Made by a program: the position numbers and the translations under genes. From Sphingomonas_O antarctica (GTDB lineage Bacteria > Pseudomonadota > Alphaproteobacteria > Sphingomonadales > Sphingomonadaceae), in contig NZ_CBCRXM010000004.1 of NCBI RefSeq assembly GCF_965137005.1, forward strand, positions 62,001 to 126,000: a stretch of 64,000 nt of DNA, written 5' to 3'. Positions 17,121 to 27,271 of the stretch are shown here, in pieces (within the stretch, counting starts at the first letter, position 1; each line of letters begins with the position of its first letter). Below the pieces are notes generated by a model. The model worked only from the letters and a program-made list of their open reading frames with translations. It did not search any database and was not told where the DNA came from.

Positions 17121-17686
17121 CGACAAAGCTCGACATCGACGGCCGTGAGGTGGTTATCCGGCCTGTGGAGCATAAAGACGTGCCGGGCGTGGCGCGTTTC
17201 GCCGCCGCGCTGTCTTCCCACGACTTGCTGTTTATGAGCCGCGACATCCAGCACGCGCGTGTGATCGATGCGTGGATGGAAGCGGTGAAGCATGGCGAAA
17301 TGGACACGCTGGTGGCGATCAGCGGAGATGAAATCGTGGCCACCTCGGGTGTTCTACGTGACCCGCTCGGATGGTCTGCGCATGTGTTCGAGATCCGTCT
17401 GATCGTGTCGCCGTCGATGCGGGGAAAGGGCTTGGGCCGAACGATGCTCGACAAATGCGTCGGACTGGCGATCGAGGGCGGGGCGAAAAAACTTTGTGCG
17501 CGGATGACACCCGATCAATCGGGCGCGATCACCTTGTTCGAAGAAGCCGGGTTTCGCGGCGAAGCATTGTTGCGCGACGAAGTGTGCGATCGTGACGGGA
17601 AGTATCACGACCTGGCCGTACTGGCGTTGCATCCGGAACGGGTGGCAGCGCGGCGGAACGCGTTCGGAGAAGAAAAAGACAGTTAA
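17117..17686 (+). CDS. GNAT family N-acetyltransferase
   Basis: The product is 189 residues from a GTG start that overlaps the phaC stop (GTGA), with AGGGG upstream. A GNAT acetyl-CoA site is visible as RLIVSPSMRGKGLGRTMLDKCV (the R/Q-x-x-G-x-G/A loop), followed by the typical C-terminal strand FEEAGFRGEALLRDEVCDRDGKYHDLAVL. The acceptor substrate is unknown. Translation coupled to phaC suggests shared regulation, not necessarily a role in PHA. An ATG at 17096 is a possible earlier start. Confidence 0.85.
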   Translation: MTTKLDIDGREVVIRPVEHKDVPGVARFAAALSSHDLLFMSRDIQHARVIDAWMEAVKHGEMDTLVAISGDEIVATSGVLRDPLGWSAHVFEIRLIVSPSMRGKGLGRTMLDKCVGLAIEGGAKKLCARMTPDQSGAITLFEEAGFRGEALLRDEVCDRDGKYHDLAVLALHPERVAARRNAFGEEKDS

Positions 17687-17760
17687 ACAGGGAGCTTGCG
17701 TCCGATCCCACCACCAGACGTTGGGACGGATAAGGGCGACACAGTCGCAGGAGGACTGAA

Positions 17761-18552
17761 TTGACGACGATCGACACCGCCGAAATCGAACGGCCATCGA
17801 AATTGCTGGCCTTTACAGAGCCGCTTCGGGCGATTTTCGAATATGCTACGCTGCCGTGGGCCGCGGCGCCGTTGTTGAGCGCGCCGCATGGCGATGGGCA
17901 TCCGGTATTGATCCTGCCCGGATTCATGACCAGCGACATGTCGACCTCGGTCCTGCGCAAATATCTGAAGCAATTGGGCTATGAGCCGCACACGTGGGAT
18001 CTCGGCCGGAACCTCGGCCCGCGTACCTGTGGTTGGGAAGGGGAAAAGCTGATCGCGCGGTTCGATGCGGTGTATGCCGCAACCGGTAATCGTGTCAGTC
18101 TGATCGGATGGAGCCTCGGCGGTGTGCTCGCGCGCCAGCTCGCGCGACGACGGCCCGAAATGGTCCGCCAGATCATTACGCTGGGCTCGCCTTTCACCGG
18201 CAACCCAGCGGCGACCAACGTCATGGCTGCTTACGAATATATGACCGGTCAGCGGTTGCGTGACGCGCATACCGCCAAGCAATTGGCCGAAAGTCGCGAA
18301 GTGCCGCCGGTGCCATCGACGGCGATCTTTACCAAGGGCGATGGCATTGTCGCGTGGCAGAATTGCATGGAACCGGAATCACCGCTGACCGACAATATCG
18401 AAGTGCGCGGCAGCCATTGCGGGCTCGGTATCAATGCCAGCGTACTTTACGCCATTGCCGATCGGTTGGCACAGAAGGATGGCGAGTGGAAACCGTTCGA
18501 CCGCAAAGGGATGCGCGCGTTCGTCTATCCGTCCTCGGGACACGCGCATTAA
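17761..18552 (+). CDS. Alpha/beta hydrolase, lipase-like
   Basis: The protein has 263 residues. The start is TTG with an excellent ribosome site (AGGAGG). The nucleophile elbow GWSLGG places Ser118. HPVLILPGFMTSDMS forms the oxyanion-hole region, and the C-terminal GSHCGLG probably holds the catalytic His. It resembles Pfam lipase-2/PGAP1-like hydrolases found in sphingomonads and may act on lipids or PHA. There is no clear signal peptide. A 10-to-13-base imperfect hairpin around 17708-17735 separates it from the GNAT gene. Confidence 0.85.
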   Translation: MTTIDTAEIERPSKLLAFTEPLRAIFEYATLPWAAAPLLSAPHGDGHPVLILPGFMTSDMSTSVLRKYLKQLGYEPHTWDLGRNLGPRTCGWEGEKLIARFDAVYAATGNRVSLIGWSLGGVLARQLARRRPEMVRQIITLGSPFTGNPAATNVMAAYEYMTGQRLRDAHTAKQLAESREVPPVPSTAIFTKGDGIVAWQNCMEPESPLTDNIEVRGSHCGLGINASVLYAIADRLAQKDGEWKPFDRKGMRAFVYPSSGHAH

Positions 18553-18556
18553 GGGC

Positions 18557-20752
<2,196 letters not shown>

Positions 20753-20797
20753 GCCCGACCGATATGGTGTCCAACGGCGCACAGCGCAACGAAGGGG

Positions 20798-21343
20798 ATG
20801 CACGTGAACAAGCATTTGATCTGGCTGGTGCCGCTGGCCCTCGCCGGTTGCAAAAAGAACGCGGTCGAGGCGCAGAATGCGAGCATCGAGGAAGTCGCGG
20901 AAAAGATGAAAGAGTCGGGCGTCGCGCAAACCAGCCTTCATCCCGGCCAGTGGCAGGCGACCGTCAAGCTGGACAATATCTCGGCCCCCGGCGCACCGCC
21001 CGAGCTGGAAAAGAACATGCGCAGCAGCATCGGCCAGGCGCGCACGATGCTCGAATGCCTGACCGAGGAAAATGCCAAGAAACCGTTTGAGCGCTTCGTC
21101 GAAGGCATGAACAAGGATTGCAAATACGACCATATTTCGATGGGCAACGGCAAGATCGACAGCAAGCTGGTCTGCACCACCGATGGCCTGACCCGCACGA
21201 TGACGATGCAGGGGGCGTATAGCCCCGAAAGCTACAAGCTGCAGATGACGACCGAGGCGACTGGCGGCCCGGTCAAGCGGGTCAATATGACGATGACGCT
21301 CGACGCAAAACGCGTCGGCGAATGCCCGAAAAAGCAGGGCTGA
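20798..21343 (+). CDS. DUF3617 domain lipoprotein
   Basis: The protein has 181 residues. It starts with a lipoprotein signal and lipobox LALAGC (Cys18), so it is likely lipid-anchored in the periplasm. The body has the DUF3617 pattern: HPGQWQATVKLDNIS, TMLECLTEENAKKPF, DCKYDHISMGNGKIDSKLVC and a Thr/Met-rich end. Cysteines near 88, 107 and 125 may form a disulfide. The function is unknown. It is divergent from uvrB (46-base gap) and immediately precedes an M20 hydrolase gene, five bases apart. Confidence 0.85.
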   Translation: MHVNKHLIWLVPLALAGCKKNAVEAQNASIEEVAEKMKESGVAQTSLHPGQWQATVKLDNISAPGAPPELEKNMRSSIGQARTMLECLTEENAKKPFERFVEGMNKDCKYDHISMGNGKIDSKLVCTTDGLTRTMTMQGAYSPESYKLQMTTEATGGPVKRVNMTMTLDAKRVGECPKKQG

Positions 21344-21347
21344 CGCG

Positions 21348-22682
21348 GTGAAGCTGATCAACATGCTCCGCACCACGGCCGCAATCCTGGTCGCGCTCGC
21401 CGCGCCGGCCCGCGCCGACGATCTCGCCGCCTCGATCAAGGCCGATTACGATAAATCGCTGGCGGTGATGTGGGACGATTTCCACCGCAACCCCGAATTG
21501 TCGTTCATGGAAGTGAAGACCGCCGCGAAAATGGCCGCGAATTTGCGCGGTGTCCCTGGTGTGGTGGTGACGGAAAAGGTTGGCGGCACCGGCGTCGTCG
21601 GTGTCCTAAAAAACGGTGCAGGGCCGACGGTGCTGATCCGCGCCGACATGGACGGATTGCCGCTGGAGGAGAAGTCCGGGCTGCCCAATTCGTCAAAGAT
21701 CGTTATGGCCAATCGCGAAGGCGTCGTGCAACCGGTCATGCACGCCTGTGGGCACGACACGCATATCACCGCCTTGGTCGAGACCGCGCGTCAACTCTCG
21801 ACGCGCAAGGATGCGTGGCACGGGACGGTGGTGTTCATTGTGCAGCCGGCCGAGGAACGCATCGGCGGCGCCAAGGCGATGGTCGCGGATGGGCTCTACA
21901 AGCGCTTTCCGAAACCCGATTATGCGCTGGCATTCCACGTCGCCGCAGAGCTCGAAGCGGGGCGTATCGCGGCGTCGGAGACGATCCAGTACAGCTCGTC
22001 CGACAGTGTCGAACTGGTGATCCATGGCGTCGGCACGCATGGCGCTTCGCCGCAGCTGGGCAAGGACCCGGTGTGGATCGGCGCGCAGATCGTGACCGCG
22101 CTGCAAGGGGTGATCAGCCGGTCGAAATCGCCGTTGCTGCCGGGCGTGATCACCGTCGGCACGTTCCACGCGGGGACCAAGAATAATATCATTTCCGATC
22201 GTGCCGATCTGGGCATCACGGTACGCGCCAATGACGAGGCGACGCGAAAGGATTTGATCGCGGGTATCCGGCAAGTCGTCGACGGCATCGGACGTGCCAA
22301 TGGACTGAGCGGCAAGGACCTGCCCGAGGTGACCGTGACCGAAAGCACCCCAACGACGATCAATGACACCGCGCTCGCCCGCCGCCTGAATGCGTCGCTC
22401 GCAAAATCCCTACCGCCGGGAACGGTCGTTCCCTTCGTGCAGAAGAATATGGGCGCGGAGGATTTCGCTTATTTCGTCCAGCCCGACACCGGCGTGAAAG
22501 GCTATTATTTTCAGGTCGGCGGGACGCCCAAGGCGTGGATCGACGCTGCGGCCAACGGCGGGCCGCCGATTGCCGGGCATCACTCGCCCCTGTTCAAGAT
22601 CGCGCCCGAACCGACTATCCGGCTGGGGTCTGAAGCGATGACGCGTGCGGTGATCGAGTTGCTGGGCCCAACTCCGGCCTAG
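21348..22682 (+). CDS. Secreted M20-family amidohydrolase
   Basis: The product is 444 residues from a GTG start. A signal peptide ends at ARAD (about 23). Metal-site motifs of M20D amidohydrolases are seen: HACGHD (Cys134, His136, Asp137), the AEE motif (QPAEERIGG) and a C-terminal HHSPLF. It probably hydrolyses an N-acyl amino acid or hippurate-like amide in the periplasm. It is four bases after the DUF3617 gene, so the two are likely co-transcribed. Confidence 0.9.
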   Translation: MKLINMLRTTAAILVALAAPARADDLAASIKADYDKSLAVMWDDFHRNPELSFMEVKTAAKMAANLRGVPGVVVTEKVGGTGVVGVLKNGAGPTVLIRADMDGLPLEEKSGLPNSSKIVMANREGVVQPVMHACGHDTHITALVETARQLSTRKDAWHGTVVFIVQPAEERIGGAKAMVADGLYKRFPKPDYALAFHVAAELEAGRIAASETIQYSSSDSVELVIHGVGTHGASPQLGKDPVWIGAQIVTALQGVISRSKSPLLPGVITVGTFHAGTKNNIISDRADLGITVRANDEATRKDLIAGIRQVVDGIGRANGLSGKDLPEVTVTESTPTTINDTALARRLNASLAKSLPPGTVVPFVQKNMGAEDFAYFVQPDTGVKGYYFQVGGTPKAWIDAAANGGPPIAGHHSPLFKIAPEPTIRLGSEAMTRAVIELLGPTPA

Positions 22683-22688
22683 GCCCGC

Positions 22689-23855
22689 CTAACGCAGATC
22701 GGGTGCAAACGGCCGTGCATCGCAACTTGCCCGGCGCGCGACGGGGGGGAGCTTGGCACGCGGTGCGTCGATCGGCGGGACGTCGACCGGCGCCCCGATC
22801 GGGTAAGCGGTGAAATCGCTGAGCCCACGGCACATCATGACGCGGTCGAGCAATTTGGGCGGCGTGTCATATGCTTCCCAGCTCAGCCGGAAGGTGCCCC
22901 AATGGATCGGCATGGCGTAGCGCGCGCCGAGGCGGTGGAACACTTCGACTGCCTGCACCGGGCCGATATGGCTGCCGGCCTGCATCTGCCCGGCCTGAAA
23001 GCGGAATGCGCCGATCGGAATGAGCGCGAGGCGGATCGGGCCGAGCTTGGCGGCTTCATACGGCCATTGCCCGTCGCCAAAGCCGGTATCGCCCGCGAAG
23101 AACAGATTGCCGCCCGGTAGCTCGATTACGAAGCTCGACCAGAGCGCGCGGTTACGATCGGTGAACCAGCGGCTGCCCCAGTGATGGTTGCGCGTGACGA
23201 AAACCCGCGCAGTTCCGATTTGCACGCTGTTGCCCCAGTCGAGCGCACTAATCTGTGCGCCAATTCCTCGCATTACCGCTTCATTGCCCAAGCTTGTGAC
23301 AATCCGGGGATTATCCCGATCCCACAACCGCTTGAGCGTCCCCAAATCCATGTGATCGTAATGATCGTGGCTGACCAACACCAAATCGATCTTCGGCAAA
23401 TCCTCGAACCGCACTCCCGGCACCGCGACGCGTTTGGGTCCGAAACCGAACGGCCCGGCGGTGTCCGCATAAATCGGGTCGGTCAGGATGTTCAGCCCGT
23501 TGGTCTGCACCAACACCGTCGCATGGCCGATCCAGGTCGCGATCATGCGATTGCCCATTACCCGAGCGGGCGGCTTGGTTTGCGTCACCGCGACATGATC
23601 CGGCCAGACGGGTCGTCCGTCAGTGCCCGTCAGATAATGCCAGAAAAAGGCTGCGCGACTGCCGCCGGCGGGAATGCGAAACGTATCTTCGTCATTGTCC
23701 GGGTTGCGGAAATGCGCGCCGTCGTAATGCGCGGATGGTGGCCCCGAATAATAGATGCGGTCGAGAAATGCCGGTGCCAGGACGATAACGAGGCACAGCG
23801 AGACGATCAGCGCGCCGAAACCGATTCCGATGACGCGCAACAGCTTTCGAACCAT
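22689..23855 (-). CDS. Membrane-anchored MBL-fold hydrolase (NAPE-PLD/UlaG-like)
   Basis: The protein has 388 residues. It has an N-terminal membrane anchor (about 8-30) and a beta-lactamase-fold core: WIGHATVLVQ, ILTDPIYA, the metal motif SHDHYDH, FAGDTGFGD and MPIHWGTF. The arrangement resembles N-acyl-phosphatidylethanolamine phospholipase D and UlaG-type lactonases, so the substrate may be a phospholipid. That is inference from the fold. It converges with the M20 gene (6-base gap). Confidence 0.87.
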   Translation of the reverse strand: MVRKLLRVIGIGFGALIVSLCLVIVLAPAFLDRIYYSGPPSAHYDGAHFRNPDNDEDTFRIPAGGSRAAFFWHYLTGTDGRPVWPDHVAVTQTKPPARVMGNRMIATWIGHATVLVQTNGLNILTDPIYADTAGPFGFGPKRVAVPGVRFEDLPKIDLVLVSHDHYDHMDLGTLKRLWDRDNPRIVTSLGNEAVMRGIGAQISALDWGNSVQIGTARVFVTRNHHWGSRWFTDRNRALWSSFVIELPGGNLFFAGDTGFGDGQWPYEAAKLGPIRLALIPIGAFRFQAGQMQAGSHIGPVQAVEVFHRLGARYAMPIHWGTFRLSWEAYDTPPKLLDRVMMCRGLSDFTAYPIGAPVDVPPIDAPRAKLPPVARRASCDARPFAPDLR

Positions 23856-23926
23856 TTGTCGCCCCTAGCAGCGGAATGGCAGTAGGGAAGGGAACATCGC
23901 ACCCTTTCACCGGTTAGGCGCGCACC

Positions 23927-24706
23927 ATGCAAATCGCGATCGACGTTACCCTCGACTACCGCCTTCCATCCGCGCACGACGTCCTGCTCCAGATCGAGGC
24001 GGCGGCGATGGCCGACCAACGCATCGTCGAGAGCAATTTTCTGGTCACCTCGCCCGAGCGACTGCGCGCGGTGCCGGGCGAGGAATCGATCGGGCAGCGC
24101 ACCTGGGCCTATGCCGACCGGCAGTTGCAGGTGAGTTACCACGCGTTGGTCGATGTCGATCGTCCCGTAGTCGACCTTGCGTCGCTTTCCGTCGCCGATC
24201 CCCGCGACCTCCCGGCGCTGGTGGTGCCGTATTTGCTGCCCAGCCGGTATTGCCAGGCCGACAAGCTCGAAAGCTTCGTCCATCGCCGGTTCGCCGACAC
24301 ATCTGGCGGCGCCAAGGTCGTCGAAATGCGCGACTGGATCGCGCGCAACGTCGAATATGCGAGCGGGACGTCGAGCAGCGAAACCACCGCCGCCGATACA
24401 TTCACGACACGGACTGGCGTATGCCGCGATTTCGCGCATTTGCTGGCGAGTTTTGCACGGGCGGCGATGATCCCGGCGCGGCTGGTCAGCGCCTATGCGC
24501 CCGGCGTCGAGCCGCCCGACTTCCACGCGGTGGTCGAGGTGTGGTTGGAGGACGGCTGGCACCTGCTCGACGCCACCGGCATGGCCAAATGCAACGAGAT
24601 CGTCCGCATCGGCGTGGGGCGCGACGCCACCGACATCGCGTTCATGACGATTTTCGGGTCGGCCGATATGGTGTCCCAGATCGTCAACGTCCGCCGGAAC
24701 GGGTGA
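23927..24706 (+). CDS. Transglutaminase-like cysteine peptidase
   Basis: The protein has 259 residues with an N-terminal beta domain and a transglutaminase core. The catalytic triad is Cys166 (RTGVCRDFAHL), His200 (DFHAVVEVW) and Asp215 (LLDATG). No signal peptide or membrane segment is seen, so it is probably cytoplasmic. Such proteins act as proteases or amidases; the target is unknown. It is divergent from the MBL gene and 42 bases before a small acidic protein gene. Confidence 0.88.
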   Translation: MQIAIDVTLDYRLPSAHDVLLQIEAAAMADQRIVESNFLVTSPERLRAVPGEESIGQRTWAYADRQLQVSYHALVDVDRPVVDLASLSVADPRDLPALVVPYLLPSRYCQADKLESFVHRRFADTSGGAKVVEMRDWIARNVEYASGTSSSETTAADTFTTRTGVCRDFAHLLASFARAAMIPARLVSAYAPGVEPPDFHAVVEVWLEDGWHLLDATGMAKCNEIVRIGVGRDATDIAFMTIFGSADMVSQIVNVRRNG

Positions 24707-24748
24707 CGCGCTCGGTTCGTTGTGATGCTGCAACAAGGAGCCTTTGTG

Positions 24749-25036
24749 ATGAGCACGACCATTCCCGAACAGGCCATGGATCACGCTTCGGTCGCCCCCG
24801 CCAGCCCGGACGACAAGCCCGCGACCGACCCGCGGCAGGAGGCCGGACAGGATAAGAGCATCGCCGAGCGGCTGGAAGCCGATCCCGAGGATGCCGATGC
24901 GCGCCTCGACGCCGGCCTCGATGAATCGATGGATGCGTCGGATCCGCCGGCGGCAACCCAGCCAGTGCATAACAACGAGCCGGTGGCATCGTCGGGTTAC
25001 AATGCCGAAGAAGAGCGTCTTCGAAGCAACGCCTGA
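24749..25036 (+). CDS. Small acidic, probably disordered protein
   Basis: The product is 95 residues from the ATG at 24749 with AAGGAG 8 bases upstream. The composition is strongly biased to Asp, Glu, Ala and Pro (RLEADPEDADARLDAGLDESMDAS), with no predicted fold, signal or membrane segment. I do not recognise it. In-frame GTG and ATG codons at 24722 and 24725 would add nine residues, but they have no ribosome site. Confidence 0.65.
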   Translation: MSTTIPEQAMDHASVAPASPDDKPATDPRQEAGQDKSIAERLEADPEDADARLDAGLDESMDASDPPAATQPVHNNEPVASSGYNAEEERLRSNA

Positions 25037-25174
25037 ATTATTTTTGTAACACCCCGTTGCGCTGCAGCATGATCCATGATTCCTTGCGCTTGAGTGATTC
25101 AGGTTAAGCCCGCGTCAACCTTGCGGACGTAGTTTGATCGCTCTGGCAACCTCTTCACACCGGGGGGTGGGATC

Positions 25175-25720
25175 ATGGGTACGACACGACAAGCGACGGG
25201 CGCGCAGGCGCTGGGTGAGATCAAGGAGTTTGCCGGATTTCCGGCAGCGACGCAGCGGTTTGTCCGCCGCGCGCTCGATGTGGGGCTAGGACGACGCGAT
25301 GCGGTCGACCGCTGGTCGCGCGATAATGTCGAAGCCGTGGCAATCAAGGCTCAGGCACGAATTTACGCCCGGCTGCCGGATTTGCGCAGCCTGATGCCAG
25401 ACGATGCGGATATCGCGTCGGCCGAACCATTGATGGCGCCGCTGATCACCATGACCGCATTCGACCTGGGCCAGGACCGCATCAACGGATTCGGTGCGTA
25501 TCGTTTCCTGTACGAGCGACTGCTGGGTGCGGCAGTTCGTCCATGGCTGCCAGCCGCGTTCTGTGCCGCCGCGTCATTGCCGCATTTGCATCCGGAGCGT
25601 CGCCGCATCCTGCTCAAATCGATCAGCGAAGCCGCGGCCACTGCGCCGGGCTGGTCGAACCGAGAGCCGTGTTTCTTCCCGGAATGGGTTGAAAAGATCG
25701 AGGCATTGGACCCCGCTTAG
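25175..25720 (+). CDS. Hypothetical protein
   Basis: The frame encodes 181 residues with no signal peptide or membrane segment. The composition is normal for this genome. It is mostly alpha-helical by eye, with blocks such as TQRFVRRALDVGLGRRDAVDRW and a Cys/Trp-rich end (PGWSNREPCFFPEWVEKIEALDPA). I do not recognise a family. Its stop overlaps the stop of the Nudix gene on the other strand by four bases. The ribosome site is weak (GGGGGGTGGG before the ATG). Confidence 0.6.
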   Translation: MGTTRQATGAQALGEIKEFAGFPAATQRFVRRALDVGLGRRDAVDRWSRDNVEAVAIKAQARIYARLPDLRSLMPDDADIASAEPLMAPLITMTAFDLGQDRINGFGAYRFLYERLLGAAVRPWLPAAFCAAASLPHLHPERRRILLKSISEAAATAPGWSNREPCFFPEWVEKIEALDPA

Positions 25721-26475
25721 CCGCGCTGCACTTCGCGCATGACTTGCGACGTGACTGGATAACCATGCTTGTCGGGGATGCAGAGATGCTGTTCCCCGTC
25801 GCGTTCTTCGACCCATGGCGTGATCATTGGCGGCGGGGAGGGCAGCGACAGTGCCTGCGCACGTGCGGCATCGAACGAGCCCAGAGCCGCAAGTCGTTCC
25901 AGATTGCGGCGCGTGGGAAAGATGATGCTGACCTTCCCGCCATCCGCATCGTCGATCACTTGTTGTGCACTAGCCCAAAAGACGCGCACATTTTCCGTGG
26001 CATCGACTCGCGCGGCGGGCGCATCCGCCGCCACCCGCGCCAGGAAAAAACGGGTGTCGAATACGCGTGCCTCGGGAAAATTGGGACGCCACCGCGCAAA
26101 CGGGATCAATGCATCCAGATCGAGCGAACGCTGCTCCGAGGCGAGCAAATCGGCAAACACCGTTCCTGCCTCCAACCCGGCGCGCAGCCGCTCGGTGACC
26201 GCGAGATTGGGGGCGGGGGATAGTCCGGCCCCGATGCCGCCCTCTTCGATCGATTCGCGGATCGCGCAAATGCGCGCGGCGGCATCATCCTCGTCGTAAG
26301 CCGGAAAAGTTTCGGCCATGCGGCGGTCACCGGGATCGACGCGCCCGCCGGGAAACACAATGGCGCCGGCGGCAAAGCGCATCGTCGCGGCGCGTTCGAC
26401 GAACAGATGTTCTGCGGGGCCGTCCCCGGTTTCGCGAAACAGGACGAGAGTCGCGGCGGGGATGGCTTCGGTCAT
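25717..26475 (-). CDS. Nudix hydrolase
   Basis: The product is 252 residues. Residues 38-80 hold a Nudix region: AIVFPGGRVDPGD, then an insert, then ICAIRESIEEGGI, matching the RExxEExG core with the glycine-rich loop displaced by the insert. This long form resembles the NUDT7/19 (CoA- or acyl-CoA-diphosphatase) type, but the substrate is not set by the sequence. It may hydrolyse nucleoside diphosphate derivatives. It is the first gene left of the gene-free stretch, with its start at 26475. Confidence 0.87.
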   Translation of the reverse strand: MTEAIPAATLVLFRETGDGPAEHLFVERAATMRFAAGAIVFPGGRVDPGDRRMAETFPAYDEDDAAARICAIRESIEEGGIGAGLSPAPNLAVTERLRAGLEAGTVFADLLASEQRSLDLDALIPFARWRPNFPEARVFDTRFFLARVAADAPAARVDATENVRVFWASAQQVIDDADGGKVSIIFPTRRNLERLAALGSFDAARAQALSLPSPPPMITPWVEERDGEQHLCIPDKHGYPVTSQVMREVQRG

Positions 26476-26525
26476 TTACGGTGAGTGGCGCAGGTGCGGC
26501 GGTTAGCCAAGAGCGGAACACGCGT

Positions 26526-26565
26526 CGTGGCAAAGCCACGTCGTCGATCCGTCGCCTTGCGAAGG
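26526..26565. repeat. Palindromic repeat, copy A (GGCAAAGCC family)
   Basis: A perfect hairpin CGTGGC-AAA-GCCACG lies at 26526-26540, followed by TCGTC and, after 10 bases, a second dyad CCTTGCGAAGG at 26555-26565. The same order (GGCAAAGCCxCGTCGTC, then CCTTGC...AAGG) recurs at 43431-43467. It is intergenic and likely a dispersed non-coding repeat. Confidence 0.5.
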
Positions 26566-26622
26566 TCGCCCGGCATTCGGCGGCCCGCGCGTAAGTGCGT
26601 TACGCGGGGTGCGCCACACGCG

Positions 26623-26654
26623 AAAAGGGGCCGACACCCGAAAGTGCCGGCCCC
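26623..26654 (-). terminator. Rho-independent terminator of the candidate RNA
   Basis: On the minus strand, GGGGCCGGCACTTTCGGGTG pairs back to CGGCCCC and is followed by TTTT. The stem has at least seven GC-rich pairs (26627-26633 with 26648-26654). No protein gene on the minus strand lies just upstream, so it marks the end of a non-coding transcript. Confidence 0.65.
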
Positions 26655-26995
26655 CAGCTCGGTCTTCCGTATCGCCCTCGAGACTGCAAGCAGTCGACAG
26701 CAACTTGGACGCCGTGGCGTGTCGCGGACCGGGTGCTTCGGGTTTGACCCCGAGAGCGCTCCCGGCCGCTGTCACTGGTTTCTCGGCTTCAAGTCCGACC
26801 TGGCGAACTGGCCGAAGCCACTTCATCCCGTCTTGGTCTCGAACCGTCCTCTACCGCTTCCGATCCGGTCCGTCGCCACTCCCGCTTGCGCGTTCGTCGC
26901 AGCGTCGTTATCGGCCGCGTCATCGGTGGAAAGCCTTGGTTTCCCGCCGCTTTCCTTCGACCGGCGATGCAGTCAGACTGTGCCCAAACCCCGAG
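26627..26995 (-). ncRNA. Candidate structured RNA of unknown class
   Basis: Read on the minus strand, the stretch ends in a strong hairpin with a T-run and contains several well-paired helices: GGAAAGC/GCTTTCC (26928-26955), GACTGC-TT-GCAGTC (26682-26695) and a long GC hairpin with loop near 26729-26765. About 370 bases with a terminator would suit a housekeeping RNA such as tmRNA or RNase P RNA, but I found neither the RNase P core GAGGAAAGTCC nor a plausible tag peptide. The 5' end is a guess. Confidence 0.35.
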
Positions 26996-27094
26996 TCGGA
27001 CAAGCGGAAAATCGGGCTTTCGCCCTGTGGATAACGGGGAAATCGGGCAGCGTTTGCCTTGCCAATGCCATTTTGCTGCGCCAACGCTTTCCGC

Positions 27095-27271
27095 ATGGCT
27101 GAGACGAAGAAACGCAAGCCCGATTCGGGCGACTCCACGCGCAATGTGCTGATCGCAGCAGGCGTCGCCACTGGCATCGGTTCCGCGGCGCTGGTCGCTG
27201 CCTTGCTGTATGCGAACCGCGGCAAAAAGGAGCCATCTGCGCCCACCATCATTCCCGAGCCGACGGACTGA
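27095..27271 (+). CDS. Small single-pass membrane protein
   Basis: The product is 58 residues from an ATG at 27095. A basic start (MAETKKRKPDSGD) precedes one membrane helix (about 18-40, VLIAAGVATGIGSAALVAALLYA) and a short Lys/Pro tail. Its last base is shared with the ATG of galU (TGATG), so translation is coupled. The function is unknown; its place before galU is the only clue. Confidence 0.6.
   Translation: MAETKKRKPDSGDSTRNVLIAAGVATGIGSAALVAALLYANRGKKEPSAPTIIPEPTD

Larger units (their letters stand above)
26476..27094. other. 619-base stretch without a protein gene
   Basis: The stretch separates the Nudix gene (minus) and a small membrane protein (plus). It holds a palindromic repeat copy at 26526-26565, a terminator at 26623-26654 acting on the minus strand, several hairpins to about 26955, and near 27009-27048 two direct repeats (AAATCGGGC) around a GGGC-loop-GCCC hairpin and one perfect DnaA-box sequence (27026-27034). 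Open frames across it lack ribosome sites and protein-like composition. Confidence 0.6.

Noticed and set aside
20753..21439. N-terminal extension of uvrB by 229 residues
   Set aside because: It is antisense to the DUF3617 and M20 genes, and UvrB family length fits the ATG at 20752.
26781..26850. T-loop-like GGTTCGAGACC and CTTCAAGTCC, possible tRNA or tmRNA acceptor arm
   Set aside because: The flanking bases do not pair as a T-stem, and no acceptor, anticodon arm or tag peptide can be built.
27026..27034. Perfect DnaA box TTATCCACA (minus strand), possible origin
   Set aside because: Only one box is visible, with no AT-rich unwinding region and no hemE, dnaA or gidA neighbours.
26485..27102. 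205-codon plus-strand frame across the gene-free stretch
   Set aside because: It has no ribosome site and an Arg/Pro/Ser-biased composition typical of random GC-rich frames, and the opposite strand shows RNA-like structure.
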